A stretch of DNA of 64,000 nucleotides from Fluviicola sp. (GCA_029866325.1 JARWZO010000006.1:1-64000); one strand, 5' to 3'; positions 1 to 12,200 are shown, counted from the first letter of the stretch. A program made the numbers and translations. Notes: a model not told the origin generated them from the letters alone.

Positions 1-1572
1 CAAGTGCTCCTCTTCAGCGCTCACTAAACTCAACTCATCAAGACTCAACTCCGAAGAACCCAACAAGGAAACCAATAATCGCTCGTAATGATCCAATAAT
101 CGCGAAATTGTCGCAGAACTGAATAAATCCGTTGAGTATTCTAATTTTACACTCAATTGATCTTCTATTTCGACAAAATCAAAGGTTAAATCAAACTTAC
201 TAATGACTTTGTTTCCCCCGGAAAACTCATTAATCGTAATATCACCAAGTGTTAATTGTTGTTCTTCCCGTGTAGTTATATCTGTGTTTTGCAGAACAAT
301 CAACACATCAAATAACGCATTTCTACTTAGATCACGAGTGAGTTTTAAACTGTCAACCAACTCATCAAAGGGATACATTTGATGCTCATAAGCACCAAGC
401 GTTAATTCCTTAACCCGTTGCAATAAATCGATAAATTTATCGCTTCCTTCAAACTGGGTCCGAAGCGCTAAAGTGTTAACATAAAACCCAATCTGATTGT
501 CTAATACTGCATGATTCCTGCCAGCAATAGGACTACCTACAGTAATATCGGATTGTTGAGTATACTTGTAAAGAAGCACATTCACACTTGCCAGCAAGGT
601 CATGAATAACGTAGCTTCCTGATCGTGACTTATTTTTTTAAGTTTTCCGGTGATGGTAGAATCTATCAGTTTGTGTACCACTTCACCACGATAGGTTTTC
701 ACTGCAGACCTTCGATAATCTGTAGGCAATTCCAACACCTGATAAGGAGTAGAAAAGCGTTCCAACCAATAGGCCTTTTGAGCCGATAAAGCCCCCTTTT
801 CTAACTGATTTTGTTGCCAAACCGAAAAATCCTTGTACTGTATTTCCAGTGGTTCTAATGGAGCCGCTTGATTCTTCACAAAAGAATTGTACAACAAGAG
901 CATTTCCTTAATCATCACTTTCATTGACCAACCATCGCTGATAATATGATGCATCACATAACTAAAAAGATAATTATCAGGTTCGGTTTTAATTAGCTTG
1001 ATTGTTATGAGTGGTCCAACCGATAAATCAAACGATGTTTCAATAGCATCCTGAACAATAGCGCTTAATTGGTCCATCCGGTTGGATTCATTCAAAATAC
1101 CGGAAAGATCATCATACGGGAGAGTGATATCCAGTGATTGAACGGGAAGAATAAATTGTCTTACTTCATCGCTGTCATCTTCCCTAAAAACGGTTCTTAA
1201 TATTTCATGACGAGCAATTAGCTCTTTGTATGCACGAGCGAGCGATTCAATGTCTAATTGACCCGAAAAATTATAAAACCCGGGCATATTATAGGCTATA
1301 TCCGCTTCCTGAAATTGGGAAAGAATCCATAATCTTTTTTGAGAGGATGATAAGGGATAACTAGCTAATAATGGTGCTTTTGTCACTATTGAATCATCAT
1401 CTTGCTGAGAAGTGTATTTACCCAAAAAATCAATAATAGCTTCTTTATGTACTTTAATCTCCTGAAGAAGTTCTTGATTTATAACTCCCTTGGGAGCTTG
1501 AATTTTAAGCTCACCATCGACAACAGCAATTTTTACCCCAAGATTCTTTAATTTGTTTAATAGTAGTTCCAT
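1..1572 (-). CDS. Non-ribosomal peptide synthetase, N-terminal part (TubC-type docking domain + condensation domain), truncated by the window edge
   Basis: Open frame from ATG at 1572 to base 1 (not in the ORF track because it has no stop). Translation starts MELLLNKLKNLGVKIAVVDGELKIQAPKG..., then C-domain motifs YPLSSSQKRLWILSQF and SYVMHHIISDGWSM. Start overlaps the stop of the upstream gene (TGATG). Confidence 0.9.
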   Translation of the reverse strand, partial: MELLLNKLKNLGVKIAVVDGELKIQAPKGVINQELLQEIKVHKEAIIDFLGKYTSQQDDDSIVTKAPLLASYPLSSSQKRLWILSQFQEADIAYNMPGFYNFSGQLDIESLARAYKELIARHEILRTVFREDDSDEVRQFILPVQSLDITLPYDDLSGILNESNRMDQLSAIVQDAIETSFDLSVGPLITIKLIKTEPDNYLFSYVMHHIISDGWSMKVMIKEMLLLYNSFVKNQAAPLEPLEIQYKDFSVWQQNQLEKGALSAQKAYWLERFSTPYQVLELPTDYRRSAVKTYRGEVVHKLIDSTITGKLKKISHDQEATLFMTLLASVNVLLYKYTQQSDITVGSPIAGRNHAVLDNQIGFYVNTLALRTQFEGSDKFIDLLQRVKELTLGAYEHQMYPFDELVDSLKLTRDLSRNALFDVLIVLQNTDITTREEQQLTLGDITINEFSGGNKVISKFDLTFDFVEIEDQLSVKLEYSTDLFSSATISRLLDHYERLLVSLLGSSELSLDELSLVSAEEEHL

Positions 1573-4500
1573 CAAATCGAAAAATTTTCTATGTCATCCA
1601 TTAAACTTGTCTCTTCATTTGAATTCGGATTCACCCAATGAATCATGTCAATCTCTTTAGCCAATTCAGCAATCGTTGTCTTTATGAAAACGGTTTTAAT
1701 GGTCATTTTCACATCAAATGTTTCTTTGATTTTCGCAATCAATCGCATCGCCTTCAAACTATGACCTCCCAATTCAAAGAAATCATCCTTGATGCCTATG
1801 CGATCCTGACCCAACAATTCCTGCCAAATCAATACCAATTTCTCCTCCGTCGAATTGCTCGCCGCCTCATACAATCGACCACCGGACAATCCCAGGCCCT
1901 CAGGAGAAGGAAGCGCCGATTTGTTAATCTTTCCATTGCTCGTAAGCACAAATTCACTCAACTCCACAAAGTGATCCGGAATCATGTAATCGGGTAAAAA
2001 TGCCTTTAAGTAATCTCGTAAATCCGATAATTGCAGCGTTTCCTCACATTGAAAATACGCCACCAAGCTCTGATCACCACTTGCGTTTAATCGAGACACT
2101 ACCACAGACTGCTTTATGCTCTCATGGGCCGATAATCGGTTTTCTATCTCGCCCAATTCGATCCGATATCCTCTGATTTTGACCTGATCATCCAAACGTC
2201 CTAAGTACTCCAATTCACCTGTATCTGATACCCGAACTTTATCGCCCGTTCGGTAGAGACGATCCCCAGATTTGTATGGATTCGGTAAAAAACGAGCAGA
2301 TGTCAACAATTCATTGCCCAAATAACCCCGGGAAACACCTAAGCCACCAACATACAGTTCTCCCGATACACCCAAGGGAACCAATTCACCCTGTTGATCC
2401 AATACATAGCAGCAAAGGCTCGAAACAGGCACTCCGATATTGCTTTTGTTACTTTCTATTTCCTTGGTAGTAATCTGTTTGTAAGTGACGTGAACCGTTG
2501 TTTCGGTAATACCGTACATGTTAATGAGTTCAACTGACGGATATCCTTGATGCCACAAAGCCAGTTTACTCGGTGAAAGTGCTTCACCCCCGAAAATAAC
2601 ATATCGAAGAGCGTGTGCAGCATTCTTTTCCAGTGCAACACTCTGAAGATTGTAAAACGAGGAAGGTGTCTGGTTCAAAACCGTAACGCCCTCCTGAATC
2701 AACAAATCAAAGTACGAATCAGGATCTTGGGAGACTACTTTTGGTACAATCACCAACTTGCCGCCAAACAACAAGGCTCCGAAAATTTCCCAAACCGAAA
2801 AATCAAATGAGTAAGAATGAAAAAGTGTCCACGTATCAGAAGGTCCGAAATCGAATAAAGATGAAGTACTGTCAAACAAACTAACAACATTCGCATGTTC
2901 CACAACAACCCCTTTCGGTTTGCCCGTTGTGCCTGAAGTATAGATCACATAAGCAGGATTTGAGGAAGGGAATTGTACATTCGGATTGCTAACAGATTGT
3001 GCAATCAGTATTCTGTTATCATACTGTCTTTTATGTTTTTTTCTTTCAACAACGCTGTTATTCTTATTCACGTTGAGGATAACATCATAACGGAATTTGG
3101 TAAGTTCATTTTCAATCGAATGAATTTTCGGTGATGCGTTTACCTCAATAAGGCCAGGTTGATCAATCAGCAGGTCCTCGAAAAAAGATTGAGAAACGAA
3201 TAAATCTGCAGAGAAATCGGTTTTGGTGACAAATCCTTTTCCTCGATTTTCAGCCTTAAATAATTCCAAATCTGCAATCAGCAATTCTTTTTTATCGCTA
3301 TCCATAACATCTCCGATAAAAATTCTCCCTGTATCTTTCATCAAAGAAATGGCATCATGGATCACTTTCCGTAGATAGTTGTGTCCATGAAAATGCTGAA
3401 TAACACTGTTGATGATAACGAGGTCAAATTCGTTTTCATCAATCATCCTAATCTGATCCGCAACAACATTTGCCAGTTTTACATTTGTCAACCCGAGTTC
3501 CTGTACCAGGCGACCGGTATTTTCAAGAATGACCGGAGATAAATCTGTTCCGTAAAAAAGGCTTACATGCGGAGCAATTTTACTTAAGGTTAGCCCGGAA
3601 GAGCACCCAATTTCCAATACCCGCATTTCTTTTGTGAGAGAATCAGAAAGTTTGCGGTAAGCATTGAGAGCGTATTCTTCCATTTCTGCGGCGGGAATCG
3701 CTACACCGGTATAACTGCTTAACCACCCTCCACCGGTGATGGAATCAATGGCTCTTTCACCAACATGATCCCACAATTCCTGGCTCATCATTATATTATG
3801 TTCCTGTTCTTCCTCCAGATAAACATCAGAACTGTCAACACACAAATAACTCTCAAGAGAAGGACAAGCCCATTGCAATCTGTTTACCGTTTCAAGACCT
3901 TTTTTTTCAATGAGCAGTACCCTGGCAGAGGTATCATTCACAGCAAATTTTAAGCGATCTTCAGGAAGATTTGTTTCTAAAGGAACATACATCCCTCCCG
4001 CCTTTAAGGTTCCAAGTATTGCAGCAATCGTTTCTATTTTTCGATCTATCAGAATCCCCACAGGTTCTCCCTTTAATAACTGGATTTCCGTTAGCAAAAA
4101 ATGACTGATTCTATTCGCAAGGGTATTTAATTCAGCGTAAGTGATAGAACTGTTTTCAACGACCAGGGCCATGGCATTTGGCGTATTGAGTGCTTGTCCT
4201 TCAAACAAATCAACCAGTGTCTTATCAATTGGCAAAGTGGTGTTACCCGATCCTAACGACTGAAGTATCTGTGCCTTTTCAGCCGCAGCTATGTAGTCAA
4301 TTTCAGCCAGTTTGACCTCGGGATTCTTTACTACTCCCCGCAACAAATTTTCTAAATGAATAAACAGTCGTTCGATGGTTGACCTTTTAAAAAGGGTTGT
4401 ATTGAACTCTATGTGAGCGTAAAGTTCTTCACCAACCTCTTTGAAATCAAATCGCAAATCAAACAAACTAACCTTTCGCTCCTGTTCTTCAAAATGACTA

Positions 4501-5828
4501 ATTTGAAGTCCATCCGGCAACGTTGCAACATCTTTTGGAGACAGCTCCGTATTTTGAAGCACAACAACAACGTCAAACAAAGGATTCCTGCTCGCATCAC
4601 CTATATGATATACTTCACTAACCAACTCATCAAACGGATAAAATTGATGTTCATACGCCTCTAACGTCAATGTTTTGACACGATCCATTAATTGAATGAA
4701 AGAATCGTCAGCATCAAATTCAGTTCTTAAAGCAAGCGTGTTAACGTAAAATCCGATTTGGTTTTCAAGTTCAACTTTGTCTCTTCCGGCAATCGGACTT
4801 CCGATCGTTATATCCGTTTGGTTCGTATATTTATAGAGGAGCGCATTAATACTTGAAAGGAGCCCCATAAACAAGGTTCCTCCCCCCATGTGAGCAAGTT
4901 TTCTGAGACCTTCAGTGATGTCTTTATCAAACACACCTGTTATTACCTCTCCGTCATATTTCTTAAACACCGGCCGTTCAAAATCATACGGAAGTTCAAG
5001 AATTGATGAATCACGCTCAAATTTATTGAGCCAATATTGTTTGTGTGATCTCAATTCGGGATTCATCAATTGCTGCTGCTGCCAGGATGCATAATCCTTG
5101 TATTGAATAGTGAGCGGGAGCAATGGTGATGGCATTTTATTGGAAAAAGCAATATAGAGCTGCATTAATTCTTTCATCAATATCTCCATCGACCAACCAT
5201 CACTGATTATGTGATGCATGACATAATTGAGAACAAATTCCTCGTCTTGCAACCGTATCAATTTCACTTGTAACAAATTTCCAACAGACAAATCGAAGGT
5301 GGCGTTGGCTTCTTTAAAAAGGATGGAATGCAGTCGTTTTTTTTGATCAGAGGTAGTACGAAGATCCTCATGGGTGAGTTTAAAATCAATTTCATCTACC
5401 GATCGAATAAACTGTCGGACTTCACCGCTTTCATTTTCTTTAAAACAGGTACGGAAAATCTCATGTCGCCTGAACATTTCTTTCACAGCTTTTTCAAGCA
5501 AAGAAACATCCAGTTTACCAGAAAAGACATACGTTCCGGGCATATTGTAAGCTATGTTTGCTGCATCAAACTGACACAAGGTCCATAACCTCCTTTGCGA
5601 TGATGACAATGGATAGTTTTCAGCCAACGGAACAGGCTGAATGGCAGCGTAACGGGAATTCAGATGAAGTGTCTTTAGATATAGAATCACTTGCTCTTTA
5701 TTCTCTTTTAATTCCTGAATTAAATTCTTATCAGGCCCGGCTCCATCAAATCGCAATAGCAGTTCAGTACCTGACAATGAGATATGAATGTTGTTCTCCT
5801 TAAGTTTATTCAGTAACTCTTTAACCAT
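1572..5828 (-). CDS. NRPS module TubC_N-C-A(interrupted by SAM methyltransferase)-PCP; predicted Thr-activating
   Basis: C motif MHHIISDGWS; A core YVIYTSGTTGKPKG; SAM-MT motif VLEIGCSSGLTL between A2 and A3; PCP DDFFELGGHSLKAM. Eye-read Stachelhaus code D-F-W-N-I-G-M-V-H-K, which is the canonical Thr code. Confidence 0.93.
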   Translation of the reverse strand: MVKELLNKLKENNIHISLSGTELLLRFDGAGPDKNLIQELKENKEQVILYLKTLHLNSRYAAIQPVPLAENYPLSSSQRRLWTLCQFDAANIAYNMPGTYVFSGKLDVSLLEKAVKEMFRRHEIFRTCFKENESGEVRQFIRSVDEIDFKLTHEDLRTTSDQKKRLHSILFKEANATFDLSVGNLLQVKLIRLQDEEFVLNYVMHHIISDGWSMEILMKELMQLYIAFSNKMPSPLLPLTIQYKDYASWQQQQLMNPELRSHKQYWLNKFERDSSILELPYDFERPVFKKYDGEVITGVFDKDITEGLRKLAHMGGGTLFMGLLSSINALLYKYTNQTDITIGSPIAGRDKVELENQIGFYVNTLALRTEFDADDSFIQLMDRVKTLTLEAYEHQFYPFDELVSEVYHIGDASRNPLFDVVVVLQNTELSPKDVATLPDGLQISHFEEQERKVSLFDLRFDFKEVGEELYAHIEFNTTLFKRSTIERLFIHLENLLRGVVKNPEVKLAEIDYIAAAEKAQILQSLGSGNTTLPIDKTLVDLFEGQALNTPNAMALVVENSSITYAELNTLANRISHFLLTEIQLLKGEPVGILIDRKIETIAAILGTLKAGGMYVPLETNLPEDRLKFAVNDTSARVLLIEKKGLETVNRLQWACPSLESYLCVDSSDVYLEEEQEHNIMMSQELWDHVGERAIDSITGGGWLSSYTGVAIPAAEMEEYALNAYRKLSDSLTKEMRVLEIGCSSGLTLSKIAPHVSLFYGTDLSPVILENTGRLVQELGLTNVKLANVVADQIRMIDENEFDLVIINSVIQHFHGHNYLRKVIHDAISLMKDTGRIFIGDVMDSDKKELLIADLELFKAENRGKGFVTKTDFSADLFVSQSFFEDLLIDQPGLIEVNASPKIHSIENELTKFRYDVILNVNKNNSVVERKKHKRQYDNRILIAQSVSNPNVQFPSSNPAYVIYTSGTTGKPKGVVVEHANVVSLFDSTSSLFDFGPSDTWTLFHSYSFDFSVWEIFGALLFGGKLVIVPKVVSQDPDSYFDLLIQEGVTVLNQTPSSFYNLQSVALEKNAAHALRYVIFGGEALSPSKLALWHQGYPSVELINMYGITETTVHVTYKQITTKEIESNKSNIGVPVSSLCCYVLDQQGELVPLGVSGELYVGGLGVSRGYLGNELLTSARFLPNPYKSGDRLYRTGDKVRVSDTGELEYLGRLDDQVKIRGYRIELGEIENRLSAHESIKQSVVVSRLNASGDQSLVAYFQCEETLQLSDLRDYLKAFLPDYMIPDHFVELSEFVLTSNGKINKSALPSPEGLGLSGGRLYEAASNSTEEKLVLIWQELLGQDRIGIKDDFFELGGHSLKAMRLIAKIKETFDVKMTIKTVFIKTTIAELAKEIDMIHWVNPNSNEETSLMDDIENFSI
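3054..3791 (-). other. SAM-dependent methyltransferase domain embedded in an A domain between cores A2 and A3
   Basis: Residues ~680-925 of the 1418-aa ORF: ELWDHVGERAIDSITGGGWLSSYTG...RVLEIGCSSGLTLSKIAPHVSLFYGTDLSPVI... The A domain resumes with NPAYVIYTSGTTGKPKG. Confidence 0.85.
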
Positions 5829-5856
5829 ATTAATATCTTTTCAGAACACTAATTCA

Positions 5857-8800
5857 TCAAATTCTCATTTCATTGTCAGCATCCACTTCTGTTTCGAGCC
5901 AAATAATACGTTCAACAAGCAAAGACATTTTTTCGACTGTAGAATTTTCAAATAAATCTGTCAATTCCAGTCGGACGTTGAATTTTTTAAACGTATTACT
6001 CAATAAGCGCATTGCTTTTAAACTATGCCCGCCCAACTCAAAGAAATCATGCAGTACGCCTATATTTTCTACACCCAGTACTTCTTCCCAAATAGCTATT
6101 AAAGTGCTTTCGGTTTCACTTCTTGGAGCCATGTATTCAACACCCGTCAAAATATCTGATCCTTCCGGATCGGGTAATGCTTTTCGGTCCAATTTCCCAT
6201 TGGGGTTAAGAGGAAATGATTCTCGTTCTATCAAGAAATCAGGAATCATATACTCTGGCAAACACGTTTTTAAATACTGCCTTAATTCTGCGATACTACA
6301 TTTTTCATTGCTGAGAAAATAGGCAACTAAATTACTTTCACCGTTAGTTTGTTGCTTGGCCAACACTACAGATGCTTTGATTTTTTTGTAGCGCAAAATG
6401 GCTGCTTCAATTTCTCCCAATTCAATTCGGAATCCTCTAATTTTAACCTGATGATCTTTTCTTCCGAGGTATTCTACCGTTCCATCAGAAAGCCATTTTC
6501 CAAAATCTCCGGTTTTATAAATGCGTTCATTTTCCAAAAACGGATTGTCAATAAACTGACTTTTGGTTAATTCGGGTTTATTTAAGTATCCTTTAGCCAG
6601 CCCTAGTCCGCCAATATATATCTCACCAACACAACCGATCGGTACAATTTGCAATTGCTCATTCAAAATATAAATTTGGGTATTGGCAATTGGCTTTCCG
6701 ATAGGAATTTTCCTGTCATTTTTGGAGGCAGTGAAATGGGTTACATCAATAGAAGCTTCAGTTGGTCCGTATAAATTATGAATAGGAATCGTTAAATGCT
6801 CATACCAATTAGAAACCGTTTCAGCCGACAATGCTTCTCCGCTAGTTATAACAAGTCTTAATTCCTTCATTTGTTCAGCACTCATTTCTTTTTCAAAGAG
6901 ATGAGACATGAAGGTAGTGAGCATACTAGGAACGAAATGTAAACAGGTAGCCCCATTTTTTTCGATTAATTGAAGAATCCTATCAGGCGAAGCTACATCT
7001 TCTTTTTCGCAGAGCACCATTTTTGTTCCCCAGCAAAGCGGCATGAAAATTTCCCATACCGAAACGTCGAATGTAAAAGTGGTTTTTTGAAAAATCACAT
7101 CTTTAGACGTAAAGTCATACTGTTCCCACATCCATTGAATACGATTTACAACACCATCATGCCGAAGCATACAACCCTTCGGATTACCAGTTGACCCGGA
7201 AGTATAAATAACATACGCCAAATCATCAGCTCCTATTAAGGATGCCGGATTTTTTGCGTCAAATTGATCCTGGATTTTCAGGAACTTATCTACATGTTCC
7301 TGGTCAATCGTTAAACCAAGCTGCGCATCTTCCTGAATGTAATTGATTCGATCTTGCGGATACGACGGGTCAATCGGGACATACGCATTTCCCGTCTTTA
7401 AAACAGCTAAAAGCACTATAATTAGCCATTGACTACGCTCTAACTTAACTCCAATGAAACCTTTTGGATTCACCTGATGGTATTCTTTCAAATAAGCCGA
7501 AAACTTATTCGCCAGTTGATTTACTTGCTCGAAACTTAATTCGAGTTGTCCAAATTTCAAGGCAATCGCATCCGGAGATCGTTGAACTTGCTCTTCAAAC
7601 AAATCAACCAGTGTTTTATTTTTATTCGGAAAAACCACCAGGGTATCATTGAAATCCTCCAAAATGAGCTTTTTCTCTTCACTGCATAACAGATTAAGCG
7701 TGCCAATAGGTTGTTGTGGATTCTTTACTACTTCCTTGAAAAGCTGTTCGAAATGTTCACCTAATTGAGCTATAAACGGCTGTTCATAAAGCATCTCATT
7801 GTACTCAAGGGTTAATTGCAGTTGATCCTCAAGTTCTTCAAATATGAACGAAATATCAAATTTGCTGATTTCATCATCCGTAATCGGATACTTACCAATC
7901 TCAATATTTACCAGATTACCCTTTTCTATGCCGCCACTTGCTATGGCTGTGTTTTGCAATACCACCAATACATCAAATAGCGCATTTCTACTTATGTCGC
8001 GTTTCAACGAAAGCTCATTTACCAGTTCATCAAACGGATAAATCTGATGTTGGTAAGCACCCAAAGTGACTTCCCGAACTTTAGCTAACAAATCAATAAA
8101 GCTATCTTCTTCAGAAAAGCGGGTTCGAAGGCAAAGTGTATTTAAGTATAAGCCAATCTGGTTTTCCAGATCAGGATGCTGACGCCCAGCAATGGGGCTT
8201 CCAAGAATAATATCCGTTTGGTTGCAATACTTGAATAAGAGCGCATTCACGCCAGCAATCAGGTTCATAAACAACGTGGCATTCTGATCGCCAGATAACT
8301 TTTTAAGCTGTTGAAACAATTGGTTTCCGATTACTTTTCGGTGTTTTTTTCCGTTGAATGTTTGAACAGCTGGCCGCGGATTCAACAGGGGCATATCCAA
8401 CAAGGGTAATTCACCTGAAAAACAATTTAACCAGTAATTTTTGTGTTCCGCCAATTGAATTCCCGACAACTGTTCTTGTTGCCAGGCTGCGTAATCTTTG
8501 TATTGGATCGTAAGGTTTGGCAGTGGGTTGTCTTTGCCCGAAACATAAGCATGGTACAATACAAATAGTTCTTTCATCAACAATTCCATTGACCAACCGT
8601 CGCTAATAATATGGTGCATGGTAAACAGCAGTACATATTGCTGATCTGCTGTTTGAACCAAATCAGCTCTTAATAACGGGCCGTTTGCCAAATCGAATGG
8701 AGTCTCTACTTGTTGTTTAAAAAGTGCCTGAATCGATTCATTTTGTTGAAGTGTTGATCTGATATCATGTAACGGAAAACTAAACTCGTAAGTGGTTACT

Positions 8801-9255
8801 TCCAGCACTTTTTGTCTAATTTCACCTGAATCATTCAGACGGAAAACCGTTCGCAATATTTCATGGCGATCAATAATCTTAGAGAAAGACCGTGTAAGTG
8901 CACCAACATCCAATTGACCACTTAACCCGAATGCTCCGTTCATGGTGTAGGCTAAATTAATGGCCGGGAATTGGCATAATATCCATAATCGTTCCTGAGA
9001 GCGGGATAATTGATAGCTTTCTTGTTCGGGAATTTTTCCGATGGATGAGAAAAACTCTTGCGAACCAACCTGTTTTTTCAAATAAGCAATAATCGCCGCT
9101 TTGTTCTCTTTGAGTAACTCGAGCAAATTGGCTGGTATTTCAGGTTCGTCTGAGCTAACCCGCAAGTTTTCTCCGTCCAAAGAAATATCAATTTGGCTAA
9201 TTCTTAGCGTACTTAAAAGATCACTTATACTCATAGATGCTTTTTTCAACTTCAA
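5857..9255 (-). CDS. NRPS module TubC_N-C-A-PCP; predicted Ser-activating
   Basis: TubC-like N-terminus; HHIISDGWS; YVIYTSGSTGNPKGC; FDVSVWE / CLHFVPS / VITSGEA / HNLYGPTEASID gives D-V-W-H-I-S-L-I-D-K (Ser type); DFFELGGHSLKAM. Confidence 0.93.
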   Translation of the reverse strand: MKLKKASMSISDLLSTLRISQIDISLDGENLRVSSDEPEIPANLLELLKENKAAIIAYLKKQVGSQEFFSSIGKIPEQESYQLSRSQERLWILCQFPAINLAYTMNGAFGLSGQLDVGALTRSFSKIIDRHEILRTVFRLNDSGEIRQKVLEVTTYEFSFPLHDIRSTLQQNESIQALFKQQVETPFDLANGPLLRADLVQTADQQYVLLFTMHHIISDGWSMELLMKELFVLYHAYVSGKDNPLPNLTIQYKDYAAWQQEQLSGIQLAEHKNYWLNCFSGELPLLDMPLLNPRPAVQTFNGKKHRKVIGNQLFQQLKKLSGDQNATLFMNLIAGVNALLFKYCNQTDIILGSPIAGRQHPDLENQIGLYLNTLCLRTRFSEEDSFIDLLAKVREVTLGAYQHQIYPFDELVNELSLKRDISRNALFDVLVVLQNTAIASGGIEKGNLVNIEIGKYPITDDEISKFDISFIFEELEDQLQLTLEYNEMLYEQPFIAQLGEHFEQLFKEVVKNPQQPIGTLNLLCSEEKKLILEDFNDTLVVFPNKNKTLVDLFEEQVQRSPDAIALKFGQLELSFEQVNQLANKFSAYLKEYHQVNPKGFIGVKLERSQWLIIVLLAVLKTGNAYVPIDPSYPQDRINYIQEDAQLGLTIDQEHVDKFLKIQDQFDAKNPASLIGADDLAYVIYTSGSTGNPKGCMLRHDGVVNRIQWMWEQYDFTSKDVIFQKTTFTFDVSVWEIFMPLCWGTKMVLCEKEDVASPDRILQLIEKNGATCLHFVPSMLTTFMSHLFEKEMSAEQMKELRLVITSGEALSAETVSNWYEHLTIPIHNLYGPTEASIDVTHFTASKNDRKIPIGKPIANTQIYILNEQLQIVPIGCVGEIYIGGLGLAKGYLNKPELTKSQFIDNPFLENERIYKTGDFGKWLSDGTVEYLGRKDHQVKIRGFRIELGEIEAAILRYKKIKASVVLAKQQTNGESNLVAYFLSNEKCSIAELRQYLKTCLPEYMIPDFLIERESFPLNPNGKLDRKALPDPEGSDILTGVEYMAPRSETESTLIAIWEEVLGVENIGVLHDFFELGGHSLKAMRLLSNTFKKFNVRLELTDLFENSTVEKMSLLVERIIWLETEVDADNEMRI

Positions 9256-9258
9256 GGA

Positions 9259-12200
9259 TTATATAATCGATTGGTATTTTTTTTCACTTTTTTTATTCAA
9301 CCAAATTGTTTCATCAATCAATTTCGCCACCGATTCGATGCTTGGGTGCTCAAAAAAATCATTCAGGCTTAATTCGATACCATACTGTTTTTGAATTCGT
9401 TTAAGAATGACCATTGCTTTTAATGAATCACCGCCCAATTCGAAAAAATCATCCTGAATTCCAATTTGGTCAATCCCAAAAAAATTAACGAATAACTCCT
9501 GAAGCGTTTTTTCACTCTCCGAAGTGGCTTCAACGAATGGTGTATTCAATGTGGGGCGCTCCATTTTAAGATTCGGAATATAGTCTTGTTCTAAACCCAG
9601 GTCGAATGCAGCCTCCATATTTTCGAAAAAAGCATCATACTCGCGTTTCGATTTCAGGAAATCTCTTGTGGAAATAATGGTCGTAGGAATTTTCATGTAC
9701 AAGGCACCAAGTAAAACACGTATTGCCTCAACATTTGTTATCCCATGAACAAGTTGATTTCTATGAATGGCATGATCGTGTGCTGAATTACTTGCCATTC
9801 CCGATTCTTTTAACGTATCCCATTCTATACTTATAATGGGATAAAAAACAGTCCCTGCTTCGGCAACCGCATCCTGAAAAAGATTTGCTCCGATATAGGC
9901 TACCTGCCCTAAGAAAGGTAAAGACGCATTTTGAGAAGAACAATTCACAAAAAAATCGAGTTGTCGGTTTCCAAGCAATCGAATTAAAACTTCCGTTCCT
10001 TTCACTTTAGGATTGAACACTGCCAAATCATCTTCCTGTTTACGCCGAAGAATTATACCGCCATAGTCGGCAACCCCAGCGGTATGAATGACACCATGTA
10101 TCGATCCGAAACGTTTTTCACCCAATAGAATTGCTTCGGATACAGCCACTTCATCTCCAATATCCATCTGGAAAAAAGCGACTTCAGCGCCTAGCTTTTC
10201 AAGTGTTTCTTTAACGGTTGCTGAGGCAGCACTTCTTCCTATCAGAATGAGTTTTGCATTGTATTCCGAAGCCAGATAAGTAGCAAAAATGTGCCCCATT
10301 CCACCAGATGCACCTGTGATGATATAACAGCCTCCTTTTCGAAGATCGGTAGTGATATCTGGCGTTGTTGTCTCTAGTTTTTCAAATGACTTAAGGTACT
10401 TGTTTTTTCCTCTCAGCGCAATTTCAGCGCAATCAGAATCGTAGTTCAACTCTTTCCACAATGAACTCATTGTGTTTTCAGAATCGTCTGAAATATCTAT
10501 TGCCCGACATTTTATGGTTGAAAACTCAAGCGGAATAGTTTTTATTGCCCCCAAATCAATTGCTTTTGAAGGATGAATAAAATCCAAATCATGTACTTTA
10601 TACCAGCCATTGGCAACCACCTCTAACTGCAATGTTTCCGATGGAAAATTCATTGAATAATGGCGGGCAAAATTCACTAGTGAATGATAAACCGATACTT
10701 CAAGCGCTTCTTTAGCAAACACCTGATTCGTAAAATCCCAAAGATGGATTGCAATTTGGGGAATTACTCCTGTGTGTTTGATTTCTTTTATTAATCGTTC
10801 AATATCTCCATCCTGTTTCGGATCTAATACATAAGAAAGAGCATCTTTTTTGTCAAAGGAATTTCCCCGATCCACTGTGATTACTTTGTTCTCGGCATCT
10901 GTTAATCGTTGAACCAGGTAAGCAGACAAAGGGGTGCCTTCTGAAAAAACAAGCACTGTTTTATCGTTGATCTCCTCCTTCTTACCTCTGTGCCAAAGCC
11001 CAGTTTTCCATGAAATTCGATAAAACCAATCGTCAATATTCGCTTGCTTTTCATTGTTGACCCCAGCTTCATTTCCATGAAGTAACTTATAAGAGTTTAC
11101 CTCAGACGGGTATTCAATTAATTCAAAAGAATAAGTTGGTAATGAGATTCTTCTTCGTGTTTCGTTTTGGTGATACATGTTCCAATCAATCACGACGCCG
11201 GCACTCCAAAGTCTCCCAATGCGATTGGTAAAGTATTTAGTATCATCTTCCTTTTCTTTGATCGTTCTTATAAGATTGATCACAGGGTAAGATGATTTAC
11301 CAAAGTGCTGTTTTACCAAACTACTCAAGGAGTGTCCAGCACCAACTTCAACAAAAACCAAGTCTTCCTCCAGGGACAATAATGTTTCAATTCCTTTTGA
11401 AAACTGAACCGTTTCCCGGAGGTGTCTTACCCAATAATCGGCAGATGTAGCCTCTGAAGCTTTGATAAAGTTGCCCGTAAGATTGGAAATAAACGGTTTC
11501 TTTAGTGCATTCAGCCTCACACTTTCAACCACTGTTCTATATGATTCAAGTATTGAATCTTGCATCGAAGAGTGAAAAGCGTGCGAGGTATGCAATTGAA
11601 CATACGGAATCGAGTTGTCCTTCAATTGTGTCGATAACAATTCTATCGCTTCCCGATCTCCCGAAAGAACCAATTGCTCAGGGCCATTGATTCCTGCCAG
11701 TGAAACACGATCATTCAAGTACTCTTTGATTTGAGAAACTGTGGCCGAAACGCTCAACATTACTCCAGGTGCCAATGAATACATTAATTCTCCCCGTTTC
11801 AAAACCAATCGAATCCCGTCTTCAAAACTGAAAACACCATCCAAACAAGCTGCTACATATTCACCGATACTATGACCAATCATGTATTGAGGGGTCACTC
11901 CGTAAGAAATCAGTAATTGAGAAAGCGAATACTCCGTCAAAAAGATCAATGCTTGAGCGTATCGTGTTTGGTTGATGGTCGAATCTGCTGATGTTTCAGA
12001 AAAAAGAATCGATTTGAAATCCTCTCCCGTTATAGAATGGATCAGCTCAAAGCCTTTGTCCATCTCTGACCGGAAAAAAAAATCCGAGTCATAAAGGCCT
12101 TTGCCCATGTTCAAATACTGCGAACCCTGGCCTGAAAACAAAAATACGACAGACTTCGTTCCCTCCTTGAACGGAGATGAATCAGTCGCTTGAGATGTGT

